Source: a virus. From it: a stretch of DNA of 64,000 nt. Positions within the stretch are counted from its first letter, which is position 1; each line of letters begins with the position of its first letter. This document shows positions 41,573 to 49,874 of this stretch, piece by piece. The translations under genes and the position numbers were made by a program. The stretch lies in IMG/VR virus record IMGVR_UViG_3300030004_000009, positions 62,001 through 126,000 of that record. One strand, given 5' to 3'. The notes below the pieces were generated by a model. That model saw nothing but the letters and a program-made list of their open reading frames with translations, was not told the origin of the DNA and searched no databases.

Positions 41573-42010
41573 AATTTGTAATTTTAATTTTTCATATTCT
41601 TCTTTAACACTCTCTGCATTAATTATAAAGGTTCCTGGATTTAACTTATCATAATGATAACCTAAAAATACAGGTCTTATTTCATCAGCATTATCATCGT
41701 CAATCCATTCATACTTAATCATCTGATCAAAAATTATTTGTGCAGCATTAATCTCATCGAATTTATGTTTTGATTTACGTATAAAATAGAGTCCTATATG
41801 CCAAGGTTTTGAACCAGTAAACAAAGTTTCAAAATACTCACGTTTATCAATCCACTCCATCTGAGTATTTTCATAGTATTCTTTACATTGTTTTGAAGCA
41901 ATTATAAAACCACTCTTAGTTATCTGTTTGGAGTTTTTTAAAGACGGAGTATTACCTGGCATCCATATAGCTTTAGAAAGGGGCTTCGTCTGTTGTATCG
42001 TGTTTATCAC
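41561..42010 (-). CDS. RusA-like Holliday junction resolvase
   Basis: 149 aa. PGNTPSLKNSKQI near residue 18 is the RusA-type entry, IGLYFIRKSKHKFDEINAAQ and the acidic WIDDDNADEI at about 100-110 provide the metal-binding aspartates. RusA enzymes cut four-way DNA junctions, suiting a recombination-dependent replication mode. Overlaps the primase by 38 nt. Confidence 0.75.
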   Translation of the reverse strand: MINTIQQTKPLSKAIWMPGNTPSLKNSKQITKSGFIIASKQCKEYYENTQMEWIDKREYFETLFTGSKPWHIGLYFIRKSKHKFDEINAAQIIFDQMIKYEWIDDDNADEIRPVFLGYHYDKLNPGTFIINAESVKEEYEKLKLQIKRD

Positions 42011-43001
42011 TTAATAATTTATACTTTAATTCTTCAATAAGTTCTTTTGCTTTATCTATTCCTTTTTTCTTTATAAAATCTGAAATGTCTTTAGCAAATT
42101 CCTTCTTATTGGTAAATGACAAACATTCTAAACCAAACTTCTTTCTATATTCTATCATTGAACGTTGACCACTTCTATCCCAGTCATAGTTGACTATAAT
42201 GTACTTAAACCTTTTAGTAAGAGCTACATATTGTTTGGTGGAGATAATAATAGATTCAGCTTGTGGAGCAACTGCTGGTATTCCTAGTTCATAAAAAGAC
42301 ATTACATCTTTCAACGATTTAGTTATAACAACTATATTACCTATTTTAGGAAGTTGTTTAGCTCCTTGAAGTTTATTAGTATTTAATAAGAACCGATAGT
42401 GTTTTCTAATTGGAAAGTACATTTTCCATAATTCACGACCTTCTTCTTTACCAAAATAATAACCATAAATAGGACTTTTAATTGTAGATGAATAGAGATA
42501 ATTACCATTAAGAAATACAGATTTAATAGAGTGAACATTAAACTTATCGAGTGTAGATTTAGTTATACCAAATTGTAACCACCATTGAAGTTGTTCTTCT
42601 CTAAAATCTTGTATTTCAGCTTGTATTATTGTATAAGTTTTATTATTTATAATAGACCCATCATATTGAATTGCTGGTTCATTTGTAGTAAAACCACGTT
42701 TCTTCTCAATATTAAAGTCATGAGAAATGATATTAATAGCTTTACCATAACTAACCTTATATTTCTCCATTACAATATCTATAAAGTTTCCATGAAAGCC
42801 ATTACTCCAATCTTTGAAAATAAGTTCCTTATTTGCTGCTCGATAAAACGAAGCGGTAGGATGTTTATCTTCTCGAAGTGGGTTTATATGAAGGTTTCTA
42901 TCTGGGATTATCCCAAGATAGAAACTCATAACTTCTTCTTCTTTTAACTTATCTAATAAAAATTGTTTGGTAATACGAGGTGAACTAATACTTATTTGCA
43001 T
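41973..43001 (-). CDS. DnaG-type TOPRIM primase
   Basis: 342 aa. N-terminal INPLREDKHPTASFYR and LIFKDWSNGFHGNFIDIV correspond to the primase zinc-domain region but without zinc cysteines. The TOPRIM part has IGNIVVITKSLKDVMSFYEL (where a Glu is usual, Thr-Lys is seen) and IIVNYDWDRSGQR, the DxD of TOPRIM. It lies next to a promoter (43009-43040) positioned so that the transcript would begin near the start codon. Confidence 0.8.
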   Translation of the reverse strand: MQISISSPRITKQFLLDKLKEEEVMSFYLGIIPDRNLHINPLREDKHPTASFYRAANKELIFKDWSNGFHGNFIDIVMEKYKVSYGKAINIISHDFNIEKKRGFTTNEPAIQYDGSIINNKTYTIIQAEIQDFREEQLQWWLQFGITKSTLDKFNVHSIKSVFLNGNYLYSSTIKSPIYGYYFGKEEGRELWKMYFPIRKHYRFLLNTNKLQGAKQLPKIGNIVVITKSLKDVMSFYELGIPAVAPQAESIIISTKQYVALTKRFKYIIVNYDWDRSGQRSMIEYRKKFGLECLSFTNKKEFAKDISDFIKKKGIDKAKELIEELKYKLLSDKHDTTDEAPF

Positions 43002-43008
43002 TTAACTG

Positions 43009-43040
43009 CAAAGATACACTAAACTAAGTCTAAATCTAAA
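43009..43040 (-). promoter_or_regulatory. Bacteroidota-type promoter for primase
   Basis: TTTA (43040-43037), 20 nt, TATCTTTG (43016-43009) inside the 3' end of the SSB-like gene. The primase ATG is 7 nt beyond the -7 box. The upstream box is one mismatch from TTTG. Confidence 0.6.
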
Positions 43041-43705
43041 TCATCATCAACATCAAGGTTAGATTTAGCGTTCTGAGTTGCTTTTTGTTTTGCCATATCA
43101 GTTGGTTTAGCTGTAGCTTGATTATTGATCTTTTCAAGTTCTTTAGCAGTAAAAGTTAAATCCTTACCAATAAAATTAGTACGAGGAAATGTATCATTAC
43201 CTTCTTCATCAGCTTCTTTACGAAGACCAAGTACAAATGATGGGAATACACCTTTACCATCTTTATTTGGTACAAGTTTAATTTGAGTTTGTACACCTGC
43301 TGACTTCGCAGTAGCTTTAAGCATAAACGCTTTGATATTCTTCCAACCATCAAGATTGACTTTACCTTTCTTAGCTATTTCTTGTGCAGTTTGTGCTGCT
43401 ACAGCTTCAATTAAGTGAGAGAATAGATGACCTGTTTCTTCAGCATTAGAAGGATTCTTACCACCAAAGGTATTATCTTTACGTTCATCATCACCTGGTT
43501 TTGGTTCAAATACTGTATGCTCATAAGTCTTACCAGCTAAGTCGCCTACGCCTTCAAATTTTATCTTTATAACGTCGAATGACGCTGATTTATCTTTCTT
43601 TTCAATAGTTTCGTTAGTTAAACTAACAAACCTTACATCATGAATACCTGGAGTTAATTGTCCACCTTGTTTAGATTGGGTGTTTCCACCTAATGTCATT
43701 TTCAT
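43019..43705 (-). CDS. Probable ssDNA-binding protein
   Basis: 228 aa. A beta-rich core (GIHDVRFVSLTNETIEKK, YEHTVFEP, GLRKEADEEGN) and a C-terminal acidic tail DVDDDLDLDLV, as in SSBs that recruit replication proteins. It lies between the primase and the Sak4-like ATPase, where phage SSBs normally are. No direct OB-fold proof. Confidence 0.6.
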   Translation of the reverse strand: MKMTLGGNTQSKQGGQLTPGIHDVRFVSLTNETIEKKDKSASFDVIKIKFEGVGDLAGKTYEHTVFEPKPGDDERKDNTFGGKNPSNAEETGHLFSHLIEAVAAQTAQEIAKKGKVNLDGWKNIKAFMLKATAKSAGVQTQIKLVPNKDGKGVFPSFVLGLRKEADEEGNDTFPRTNFIGKDLTFTAKELEKINNQATAKPTDMAKQKATQNAKSNLDVDDDLDLDLV

Positions 43706-43717
43706 ACTTCTACTTAA

Positions 43718-44284
43718 TTAATCAATATCGAGTTCAAAATTAATCTCTTCACCTTCTTCTATATCAGCAAGAAAGTCATCGTCATCTAAATCTCCAATTG
43801 TTTCATCTTTTAAAGTGGCTTTACTATCTACATACTCATTGTAATCTTGTTCATCAGTATTTTCAACTTCTTGCCTTATAAGTTGTAAGTATCCTTCTGA
43901 TTTAAGTTTATATTTAAACTCAGCTCCCGGAGCTCCAAGCTGTTCACTGTTCTTACCTTTAACTGATACAGTTAAACCTTTCGTAATTAAATTACCACCT
44001 TTTGGTTCTTTAGCTACAAGTGGATTAAGTAACACAGGTTCTGGATTAAAACGTACACATACACGATCACCAACAATTAAACCCATAAGCCCTAAGACTT
44101 CTTCATTAAGTTGTAATGATGCACCATTATATGTTACTTTATCTGTCACTAAAGCTTCTTTCTTCTTTCGAGGTTTAGAAGCCTTCTTTTCTTTTGGTTT
44201 CTCTACTTGTTCAGTAGCACCATTTACACTAACTTCTGAGACAGCGTTCGTCTCAGGATCAAAATTAAAACTTATTTTTATCAT
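43718..44284 (-). CDS. Hypothetical protein with basic linker and acidic tail, 188 aa
   Basis: N-terminal strand, then KPKEKKASKPRKKKE, a middle beta domain (IVGDRVCVRFNPEPVLLNPL) and an acidic C-terminus (DDDDFLADIEEGEEIN). The layout resembles a replication accessory factor. Located immediately after the intron-split ATPase gene. Confidence 0.55.
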   Translation of the reverse strand: MIKISFNFDPETNAVSEVSVNGATEQVEKPKEKKASKPRKKKEALVTDKVTYNGASLQLNEEVLGLMGLIVGDRVCVRFNPEPVLLNPLVAKEPKGGNLITKGLTVSVKGKNSEQLGAPGAEFKYKLKSEGYLQLIRQEVENTDEQDYNEYVDSKATLKDETIGDLDDDDFLADIEEGEEINFELDID

Positions 44285-45874
44285 TTATTCGTTATAAGCG
44301 TTTATAGCATCTACAACAAATTGTAGATCATTTGGTATTAACTGATCTTTAAAACAATCCATAGGAGTTTTTGCAGTAGTAGTACCGTCATTTTGAGTTT
44401 CAAAATAATAACCTACCTTATCAGAATCTTCCTCACGTACTATTTTAGTAAAGAACACATAAGTAAACAAACCTTCAATACTGATCGCATTATCTAGTAA
44501 TTTCATAATTTTTGAATAAGCTTTTCTTGGTGTCGTCAACACACTTATTCTCCAGTGTTTCCACTGGTATGGGTCATATCTTTAAATTCGTTATAATCCT
44601 CCAAATACATCCATTTATAACCGGCAGACTTTTTAAATTTCCCTTGGCAACATCTCATTAAAGAACTTGAGTCAACACTATAAAATCTAGCAGGATCTAT
44701 AATACATTCCCACTCTTTTATAAACTCTAAAGTTTTTAAATCTAATTGTACTACCTTTCTACCTTGATTCTTTACTACTACAGCTCTTATATTAGCTTTA
44801 GCTGTATCTGATTTAGGTATACCTTTTAGTAATTTAGAATGTCTCTCTTTAAATTCATCAGTTCTCTTTTGTCCTCTGTTAGCAGCAGCTCTTTTTTCAA
44901 TACTTTCTGCTGAGAAAACTTGTCCTTTATTGCCATCTCCACCATTAGTTAGATTGGTAAGTCTGAATCCCCAAGCTCTAAATTGAGCTATCCAGTAACT
45001 TTCTAACCATTCCCAATCATCTGTACTCTCTATAGAATCGAGAAGTTCTATTTTAGGGAATAAATCTAATTTGAGTAAAGATTGAATCCAATTACAATTG
45101 TGATTTTTATATCTCTTAACTCTGGCATCAGAAATGTGGTTAGTTAATCTTTGGTTTAACGTACGGGATGTTTTACCGATATATCTGATTTCATTGGTTC
45201 TGGGATCGCTTAGCGTATAGATATTAATCATAACGCAAAGATACGAATTTATCTACTGTTTTGCAAATTTATTTTAACATTTAAATTCACTACTTCCCGT
45301 CAAGGGAATGACCTCCACACACGCCTGGGATTAATCCCTGCTTGGCTCGGTATTGCCATATCCATAGGACTTAGGTTTCACCGAATTAAATAGATACAGG
45401 CAATTACTTACCAATAGTCTTGAACTTTCTTTGTGGATTTAAAACATCGCCAACATTCTCTTCATGACCAAATACAAAAATCTTTAAATCTTCTCTTAAA
45501 TCAGATGCTGTAGATAAGATATTATAGAATTCAGATGCCATCTCAGTAAAACGACCATAGCCTTTATCGTTAATCTTATCCATATTACTAAAGGCCATAA
45601 CATAACCAGCGTCATCTAAGATAACTTGTTTAATATCAGGACGCTTTTGATCAATATACTTCAAGACTTGAACTATATTACCACTTTTAGAAGTATTTAA
45701 AAGATTACCTTTTTCCTTATCTACTGTAAAGGAGTGATAATTCTTCTTATAACCTTTTATTGGAAGTGGTTTCTTTGCAACATTTATAATAAAGGTTTCT
45801 TGTGGATCTAGAGTACGAATACTTGATGACTTGCCTGTTCCTGGAGGCCCAATTACAGCGATTAATTCACTCAT
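44285..45874 (-). CDS. Sak4-like RecA-fold ATPase interrupted by a group I intron
   Basis: Exon 1 is 45874-45410 (155 codons) and exon 2 44503-44285, together about 227 aa. Exon 1 has Walker A IGPPGTGKSSS, Walker B VILDDAG and FVFGHEE, matching the AAA_24/Sak4 group of single-strand annealing ATPases. The joint reads KTIGKLLDNAIS, and exon 2 adds LFTYVFFTKIV and the acidic end. Without splicing exon 1 would stop after KTIGK. It sits beside SSB and helicase genes, as Sak4 homologues do. Confidence 0.82.
44545..45231 (-). CDS. GIY-YIG homing endonuclease (intron-encoded)
   Basis: 228 aa. INIYTLSDPRTNEIRYIGKT provides the IYT...YIG core; LNQRLTNHISDAR has the catalytic Arg and WLESYWIAQF the Glu. 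NGGDGNKGQVFSAES and RTDEFKERHSKLLKG are the NUMOD-like repeats of group I intron endonucleases. It has its own promoter; the ATG follows the -7 box after only four bases, so the mRNA may be leaderless. Confidence 0.9.
   Translation of the reverse strand: MINIYTLSDPRTNEIRYIGKTSRTLNQRLTNHISDARVKRYKNHNCNWIQSLLKLDLFPKIELLDSIESTDDWEWLESYWIAQFRAWGFRLTNLTNGGDGNKGQVFSAESIEKRAAANRGQKRTDEFKERHSKLLKGIPKSDTAKANIRAVVVKNQGRKVVQLDLKTLEFIKEWECIIDPARFYSVDSSSLMRCCQGKFKKSAGYKWMYLEDYNEFKDMTHTSGNTGE
45236..45267 (-). promoter_or_regulatory. Bacteroidota-type promoter for intron GIY-YIG
   Basis: TTTG (45267-45264), 20 nt, TATCTTTG (45243-45236), with TTAAAATAAA upstream. Full consensus match. Confidence 0.85.
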
Positions 45875-45932
45875 TTACATTTAACATATTTAATTAACTT
45901 TGTCGATCTTGTCTTTAAGGTTAATCTCTATA

Positions 45933-48027
45933 TTAAAATCTCATTTTAAAATTAACTGGAGTAGGTTTAACTTCTACTTCTTTCTTTGGTGGTTGTAAGT
46001 GAAGGAACTGTTCCATATCATTTTCTTGTAAACTCCTTGGTTCAGGCATTTCACGCCATAGTCCAATACTTCCAAAGAAATTAAGACCTATACTTTTATC
46101 ACTTTCTCCAAGTCTAGCTTTTAGTACTTGAACTGCTCGATAATGATTTTTAAGTATACGTATGTTATAATCTTTATGTGAAGTCATCTTCTCTCTCCAA
46201 GGATGAAATATTGCAAGAACAACTTCTGCGTCTTCTGAAGGTCCACCACTATCTTTAATATCACTAAGTTCTATTTCCTGTCTACTCTCTTTAACACGAA
46301 GCATATTAGCTTGACCTCTATTAATTTGAAGTAAAACTAAAGGTGAATAAGCGCATTTATTCCTAAATCGTAAAAGATATTTTGATGTTAAATCCATAGC
46401 ATCTTTTTTAGTCTGACCCTGTAATAAGTTAATCAAACCTAAGTGATCGACAACAATAAGAACAAGTTCATCCTTTATGTACGGTTCGTACACATCACTG
46501 TATTCACCTTCTATAAATGTACCATGGCTCTTAGAGTACTCACTTAATGAAGCATAGATACCTGATGAAGATACATTCTTGTCTACTATTAGAAGTTGCT
46601 TCTCAAACTGTTCTAGCCAAGGCTCACAACTTTCAACAAGTGCCAAATGTTTATCAGATAAAATTTCCTGTCTTGACATAATCTGCTTATAGCTTAACTC
46701 CACTCCATAAGTCTCAAAGATATGTAGAGATAGTATTTTTGCCATTAATATTTCACCTGTCATTTCAAGAGAGTAGTAAACTACTCTATATCGCATATCA
46801 CCTAAATGATCTGCAATTAGACGATAAACGTAACTATATAACGCTAGTGTTGTTTTACCAGCATTTGTGTTCAATAGAATTCGTTAATTTCTATCTGTTA
46901 TTTTATAACTACTATATATCACTATATAGATCAGACTATATCTTCATCTTTCGATGTCCCCCGTTTCGAATCACTTGATTCTACGCTTTTCAGCTAGTCG
47001 TTACACCTTCATCTTTCGATGCTTGGCTCGGTATTGTCTCAGCCTTGAGATCGTCCACCGAATTAGAGGGATTTATACTGAGCCTACTTATTTCGTAAAC
47101 TCCTTGATATAATGTCTTCTTTTTAAGAAAGTAATCAAAGGTTGATACACTACAATTAAAATATCTAGCAAACGCAACTCTACTTTCAATTTCTATGGCA
47201 CTATTGTCACGAATATCTCTAACTAATACAGCAGTCATGTTCTTTCTTTTTGGTGCTTTAAACTCACCAACTTTAGACCAGACAAATCCTTTATAAGATT
47301 GAATTCTATCTTGTTTACAAGCTTCATGAATTTTCTTTTCCATATTAGATATATTACCTTCAAATTGCTTAGCTGCATCTGTTACCGCATCCCAAATTTT
47401 ATAAGTTGTACCATCTAAGTTAAACTGCCATACTTTAGTAATCGCAGTTCTCTTAATTTCACCACTCTTATATTTAGCTTTGAGAGTATCAGATATTTTA
47501 ACTTTCATTTCTTCAGTGATCTCACAATCAATAACATTTTGAACTACGTTAAATTCTGGTTTAAGTTTATTAATCCAGTGTTGTTCTCTTTCAAAACGTT
47601 CATCCTCCTCACAATACTCCATAATTTCTATAATGAATGATTCTTCACCATATTTATTAAAAGAGTTCTGTAAGTTTTTATTGTCATGTGTATTACTTTT
47701 TAGATCTGACTTATGTCTGTGTAATCTATAATATATTGATTTTGAAGAACCAATATATCTTTTACCATTGTTTTTGCAGGTTATTTTATAAACACCTGCT
47801 TTTCTTTCTGTACTTATGTCTATTTGCATAGACAAAGATACGAATAATTATTGGAATTTGCAAATTTATTTTGAATTTAACCCAGTACCTCCGCAAATTA
47901 TAGAATATGTCTGACGTTGTATTCCATCCATTAAAGCCTCAAGACGAGGCAAACCCATTGATAAACCTTTATTTAGGCCAAGTATTCCACGCTTGACCAT
48001 ATTGTACATACGTTTTATAAAACTCAT
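45933..48027 (-). CDS. DnaB-like replicative helicase interrupted by a group I intron
   Basis: Exon 1 is 48027-47880 and exon 2 46861-45933; spliced length 358 aa. Exon 1 reads GLPRLEALMDGIQRQTYSII then CGGTG; exon 2 supplies the rest, so the joint makes the Walker A motif GGTGSGKTT across codon TCT. Walker B is ELVLIVVDHLGLI; QINRGQ and the R-finger SGGPSEDAEVVL follow. The DnaB N-terminal collar domain is absent, as in several phage helicases. ATG 48027 overlaps the preceding stop (TAATG). Confidence 0.88.
46990..47829 (-). CDS. GIY-YIG homing endonuclease (intron-encoded)
   Basis: 279 aa from ATG 47829 (MQIDISTERKAGVYKI). GVYKITCKNNGKRYIGSS is the core, YRLHRHKSDL the Arg helix and FEREQHWINKL the Glu. 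Modular DNA-binding repeats follow (VWQFNLDGTTYKIWDAVTDA, YKGFVWSKVGEF). The ATG is 3 nt after the -7 box, suggesting a leaderless transcript. The 3' end overlaps the ribozyme core including one P7 strand. Confidence 0.9.
   Translation of the reverse strand: MQIDISTERKAGVYKITCKNNGKRYIGSSKSIYYRLHRHKSDLKSNTHDNKNLQNSFNKYGEESFIIEIMEYCEEDERFEREQHWINKLKPEFNVVQNVIDCEITEEMKVKISDTLKAKYKSGEIKRTAITKVWQFNLDGTTYKIWDAVTDAAKQFEGNISNMEKKIHEACKQDRIQSYKGFVWSKVGEFKAPKRKNMTAVLVRDIRDNSAIEIESRVAFARYFNCSVSTFDYFLKKKTLYQGVYEISRLSINPSNSVDDLKAETIPSQASKDEGVTTS
47833..47864 (-). promoter_or_regulatory. Bacteroidota-type promoter for dnaB-intron GIY-YIG
   Basis: TTTG (47864-47861), 20 nt, TATCTTTG (47840-47833), preceded by CAAAATAAA. 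Located at the very 5' end of the intron, immediately after exon 1. Confidence 0.85.
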
Positions 48028-48656
48028 TAAATATCCTCTAATGTGTTAACGCGTACAATAAACTTACCAATCTCACCACTCTCCATCATTCTTATATGAT
48101 CTTCCCACTTTCTAGTTATTACATATTCAGGTATCATATAATTGATTAATTCATTCTCTTTAGCCCACTCCAAACTCTCCATAACCTTTTTATGAGTCTC
48201 TGGATCATTTTTAATAGCTTTACCATAAGCAAAGAAGAAGTCTTCAAGTGAAAGGAACCCTCCGCGTGTTATGTTCTTAGCAGGGAGTAATTTGTCAGTA
48301 GAACTCTGTAGAAAGTCACAATATGCATACCACAGTTCTCTTCCTGCTTCTTGACTCTCTTTAAAATAATACTTAATAAAGGTATTATTCCACTCAACTG
48401 CTTCAAGATCAAAGTCTTCACCCTCTTTAGGAATCTTATAGCTTTTAGCTAGAATATTCTTATCTTTTAATATTTGGAGTGTATCTCGTGGTAAGCTCTT
48501 CTTAGCACACTCAGTAAAGTATTTATACATATACTCTGGATGCGGTTCGTCTTCAGTTGCAAGGAATAATAGCTCTATAAAAAGCCACTGTTCTGCATCT
48601 AATCCGTACTTACTCATTATAAGGAGTTTTCTTTCTAACTCAATAGATAACTTCAT
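48027..48656 (-). CDS. Hypothetical protein, possible helicase loader, 209 aa
   Basis: Helical throughout, acidic, no Walker motif. It lies directly before dnaB with a TAATG junction and directly after the UvsW-like helicase, a position often held by helicase-loading or primosome proteins. That role is only positional inference. Confidence 0.55.
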   Translation of the reverse strand: MKLSIELERKLLIMSKYGLDAEQWLFIELLFLATEDEPHPEYMYKYFTECAKKSLPRDTLQILKDKNILAKSYKIPKEGEDFDLEAVEWNNTFIKYYFKESQEAGRELWYAYCDFLQSSTDKLLPAKNITRGGFLSLEDFFFAYGKAIKNDPETHKKVMESLEWAKENELINYMIPEYVITRKWEDHIRMMESGEIGKFIVRVNTLEDI

Positions 48657-49874
48657 TTAAAATCTAAATAAGAATTGTTTCTCTTTATGTATTTTATCTG
48701 TTATTTCACCTGTTTCTAAGAATTGAGTGAGTTGTGCTTCATTAATAGTTTTATACTTTAAACCACCTGAGCTTTTACGGAACCATTCCTCATCAACGGT
48801 ATTCCGAATTATGAGTTGCCAAAGTTCTGCAATTTGTTCATCTTGCTTCCTAAGTGCTCTACCTACAGCTTGTCGTTTAGTAATAGATGAAGAGTCTCCT
48901 GATAGAATAATAGCTACATTAACACCTCTAATGTCTGCACCAACCGTTAAAGCTTTGCAACTATTTAGTACGCCAGTATGAGCTTCATTAAAAGCTTCCA
49001 TCATTTTCTCCTTTTTCTTCTTCGTTATCTTACCATGATAGATATCACCACAACAAATTTGTTGAGCATGTTCTACTGTTTTAGTAAATGTAATGATTTT
49101 CTTGTCTTTACGAGCATTTATTATCTGATTTGCAACCTCTATTTTCTTAGGGTGGTCATAGATAAAGCTTTTTCTGGCTTTCATTGCTCGTAGAAATCCA
49201 AGACCTGCAATCATCACATCTTTATTCTCCATTCCATGTTCTCTTGCCCATCTAGCTCGGTATTCCCAGTTAGTTGCACAAGCCATTGCATCATTAAAGT
49301 CGAAACCAAAGTAACTAAAATAGTGAAGAAATTTAGTATTCTCTTTATTATATTCTGTTAAGTCTACATCAAGAAATACCTTGTATTGTTGATAATCAGA
49401 AATCCAACCGTTCTTTATGGCTTCTTCTAAAGTAATAGTATCACAAATTGGTGCGTACTTCAACAGTACTTGTTCCTTACCATCTAAACGGTCAATAGTT
49501 CCAGTTAATCCTAAAAGTAACTTATATTTGACTTTCTCAAAGATCTGAACAAACGTATCAGCTGCCATACCATGGATTTCGTCTAGAACCAGTAGATCAT
49601 AAATACTTTCGTTCTTAACTGCTGTATTGATTACAAGTACCTTTACATTACTGCTAAGTTTCCAGTTATTAAGTTGTAACACCCATTGCCCTAAAAGATA
49701 ATCTGTCGGTACTACTACTAAAACTTTATAATTAGGTCTTTGTGTTAATATCCTAGATATAATCTTAAGCGCTACAGTTGTTTTTCCGTACCCGGTCGGA
49801 TAGAGACAGGTACATTTACCACCTCCTTTCTTCCACTTCTCAATTCCAAGTGCCTGACGCTCATCTCTTGTCAA
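48657..49874 (-). CDS. SF2 DNA/RNA helicase, UvsW-like
   Basis: 405 aa. Walker A LYPTGYGKTTVA (about 24-35), VVVPTDYLLGQW (Ia), LLVLDEIHGM (II), LGLTGTIDRLDG (III), then FTKTVEHAQQ (IV) and QAVGRALRKQDEQ (VI). T4 UvsW and related enzymes unwind branched DNA and R-loops, moving replication from origin to recombination-driven initiation. ATGA overlap with the polymerase. Confidence 0.87.
   Translation of the reverse strand: MTRDERQALGIEKWKKGGGKCTCLYPTGYGKTTVALKIISRILTQRPNYKVLVVVPTDYLLGQWVLQLNNWKLSSNVKVLVINTAVKNESIYDLLVLDEIHGMAADTFVQIFEKVKYKLLLGLTGTIDRLDGKEQVLLKYAPICDTITLEEAIKNGWISDYQQYKVFLDVDLTEYNKENTKFLHYFSYFGFDFNDAMACATNWEYRARWAREHGMENKDVMIAGLGFLRAMKARKSFIYDHPKKIEVANQIINARKDKKIITFTKTVEHAQQICCGDIYHGKITKKKKEKMMEAFNEAHTGVLNSCKALTVGADIRGVNVAIILSGDSSSITKRQAVGRALRKQDEQIAELWQLIIRNTVDEEWFRKSSGGLKYKTINEAQLTQFLETGEITDKIHKEKQFLFRF

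Larger units (their letters stand above)
44504..45409 (-). mobile_element. Group I intron in Sak4-like ATPase
   Basis: 906 nt. The splice site lies in the hairpin GGTAA-GTAA-TTGCC (45412-45399), giving the U-G pair at GGT; the final base is G (44504). Core pieces: TAATTCGGTG (45388-45379), AATACCGAGCCAAGC (45354-45340), P7 strands GGTCAT (45313-45308) and ATGACC (44577-44572). A GIY-YIG gene occupies the region between the P7 strands and overlaps the second one. Confidence 0.85.
46862..47879 (-). mobile_element. Group I intron in DnaB-like helicase
   Basis: 1018 nt. The exon end ACTGGGT (47886-47880) pairs with the guide GCTCAGT (47083-47077), ending in the required U-G pair; the intron ends in G (46862). 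Core pieces: TAATTCGGTG (47065-47056), AATACCGAGCCAAGC (47035-47021), P7 strands GACTA (46999-46995) and TAGTC (46938-46934). Here the endonuclease gene starts within the P1 loop and runs through the core, a different insertion point from the other two introns. Confidence 0.87.

Noticed and set aside
46861-46871. Alternative helicase intron boundary after GGT (47887) and TTG (46872)
   Set aside because: It keeps the frame and gives GGNTNAGKT, but no guide pairing supports it, while ACTGGGT/GCTCAGT pairing and GGTGSGKTT support the other boundary.
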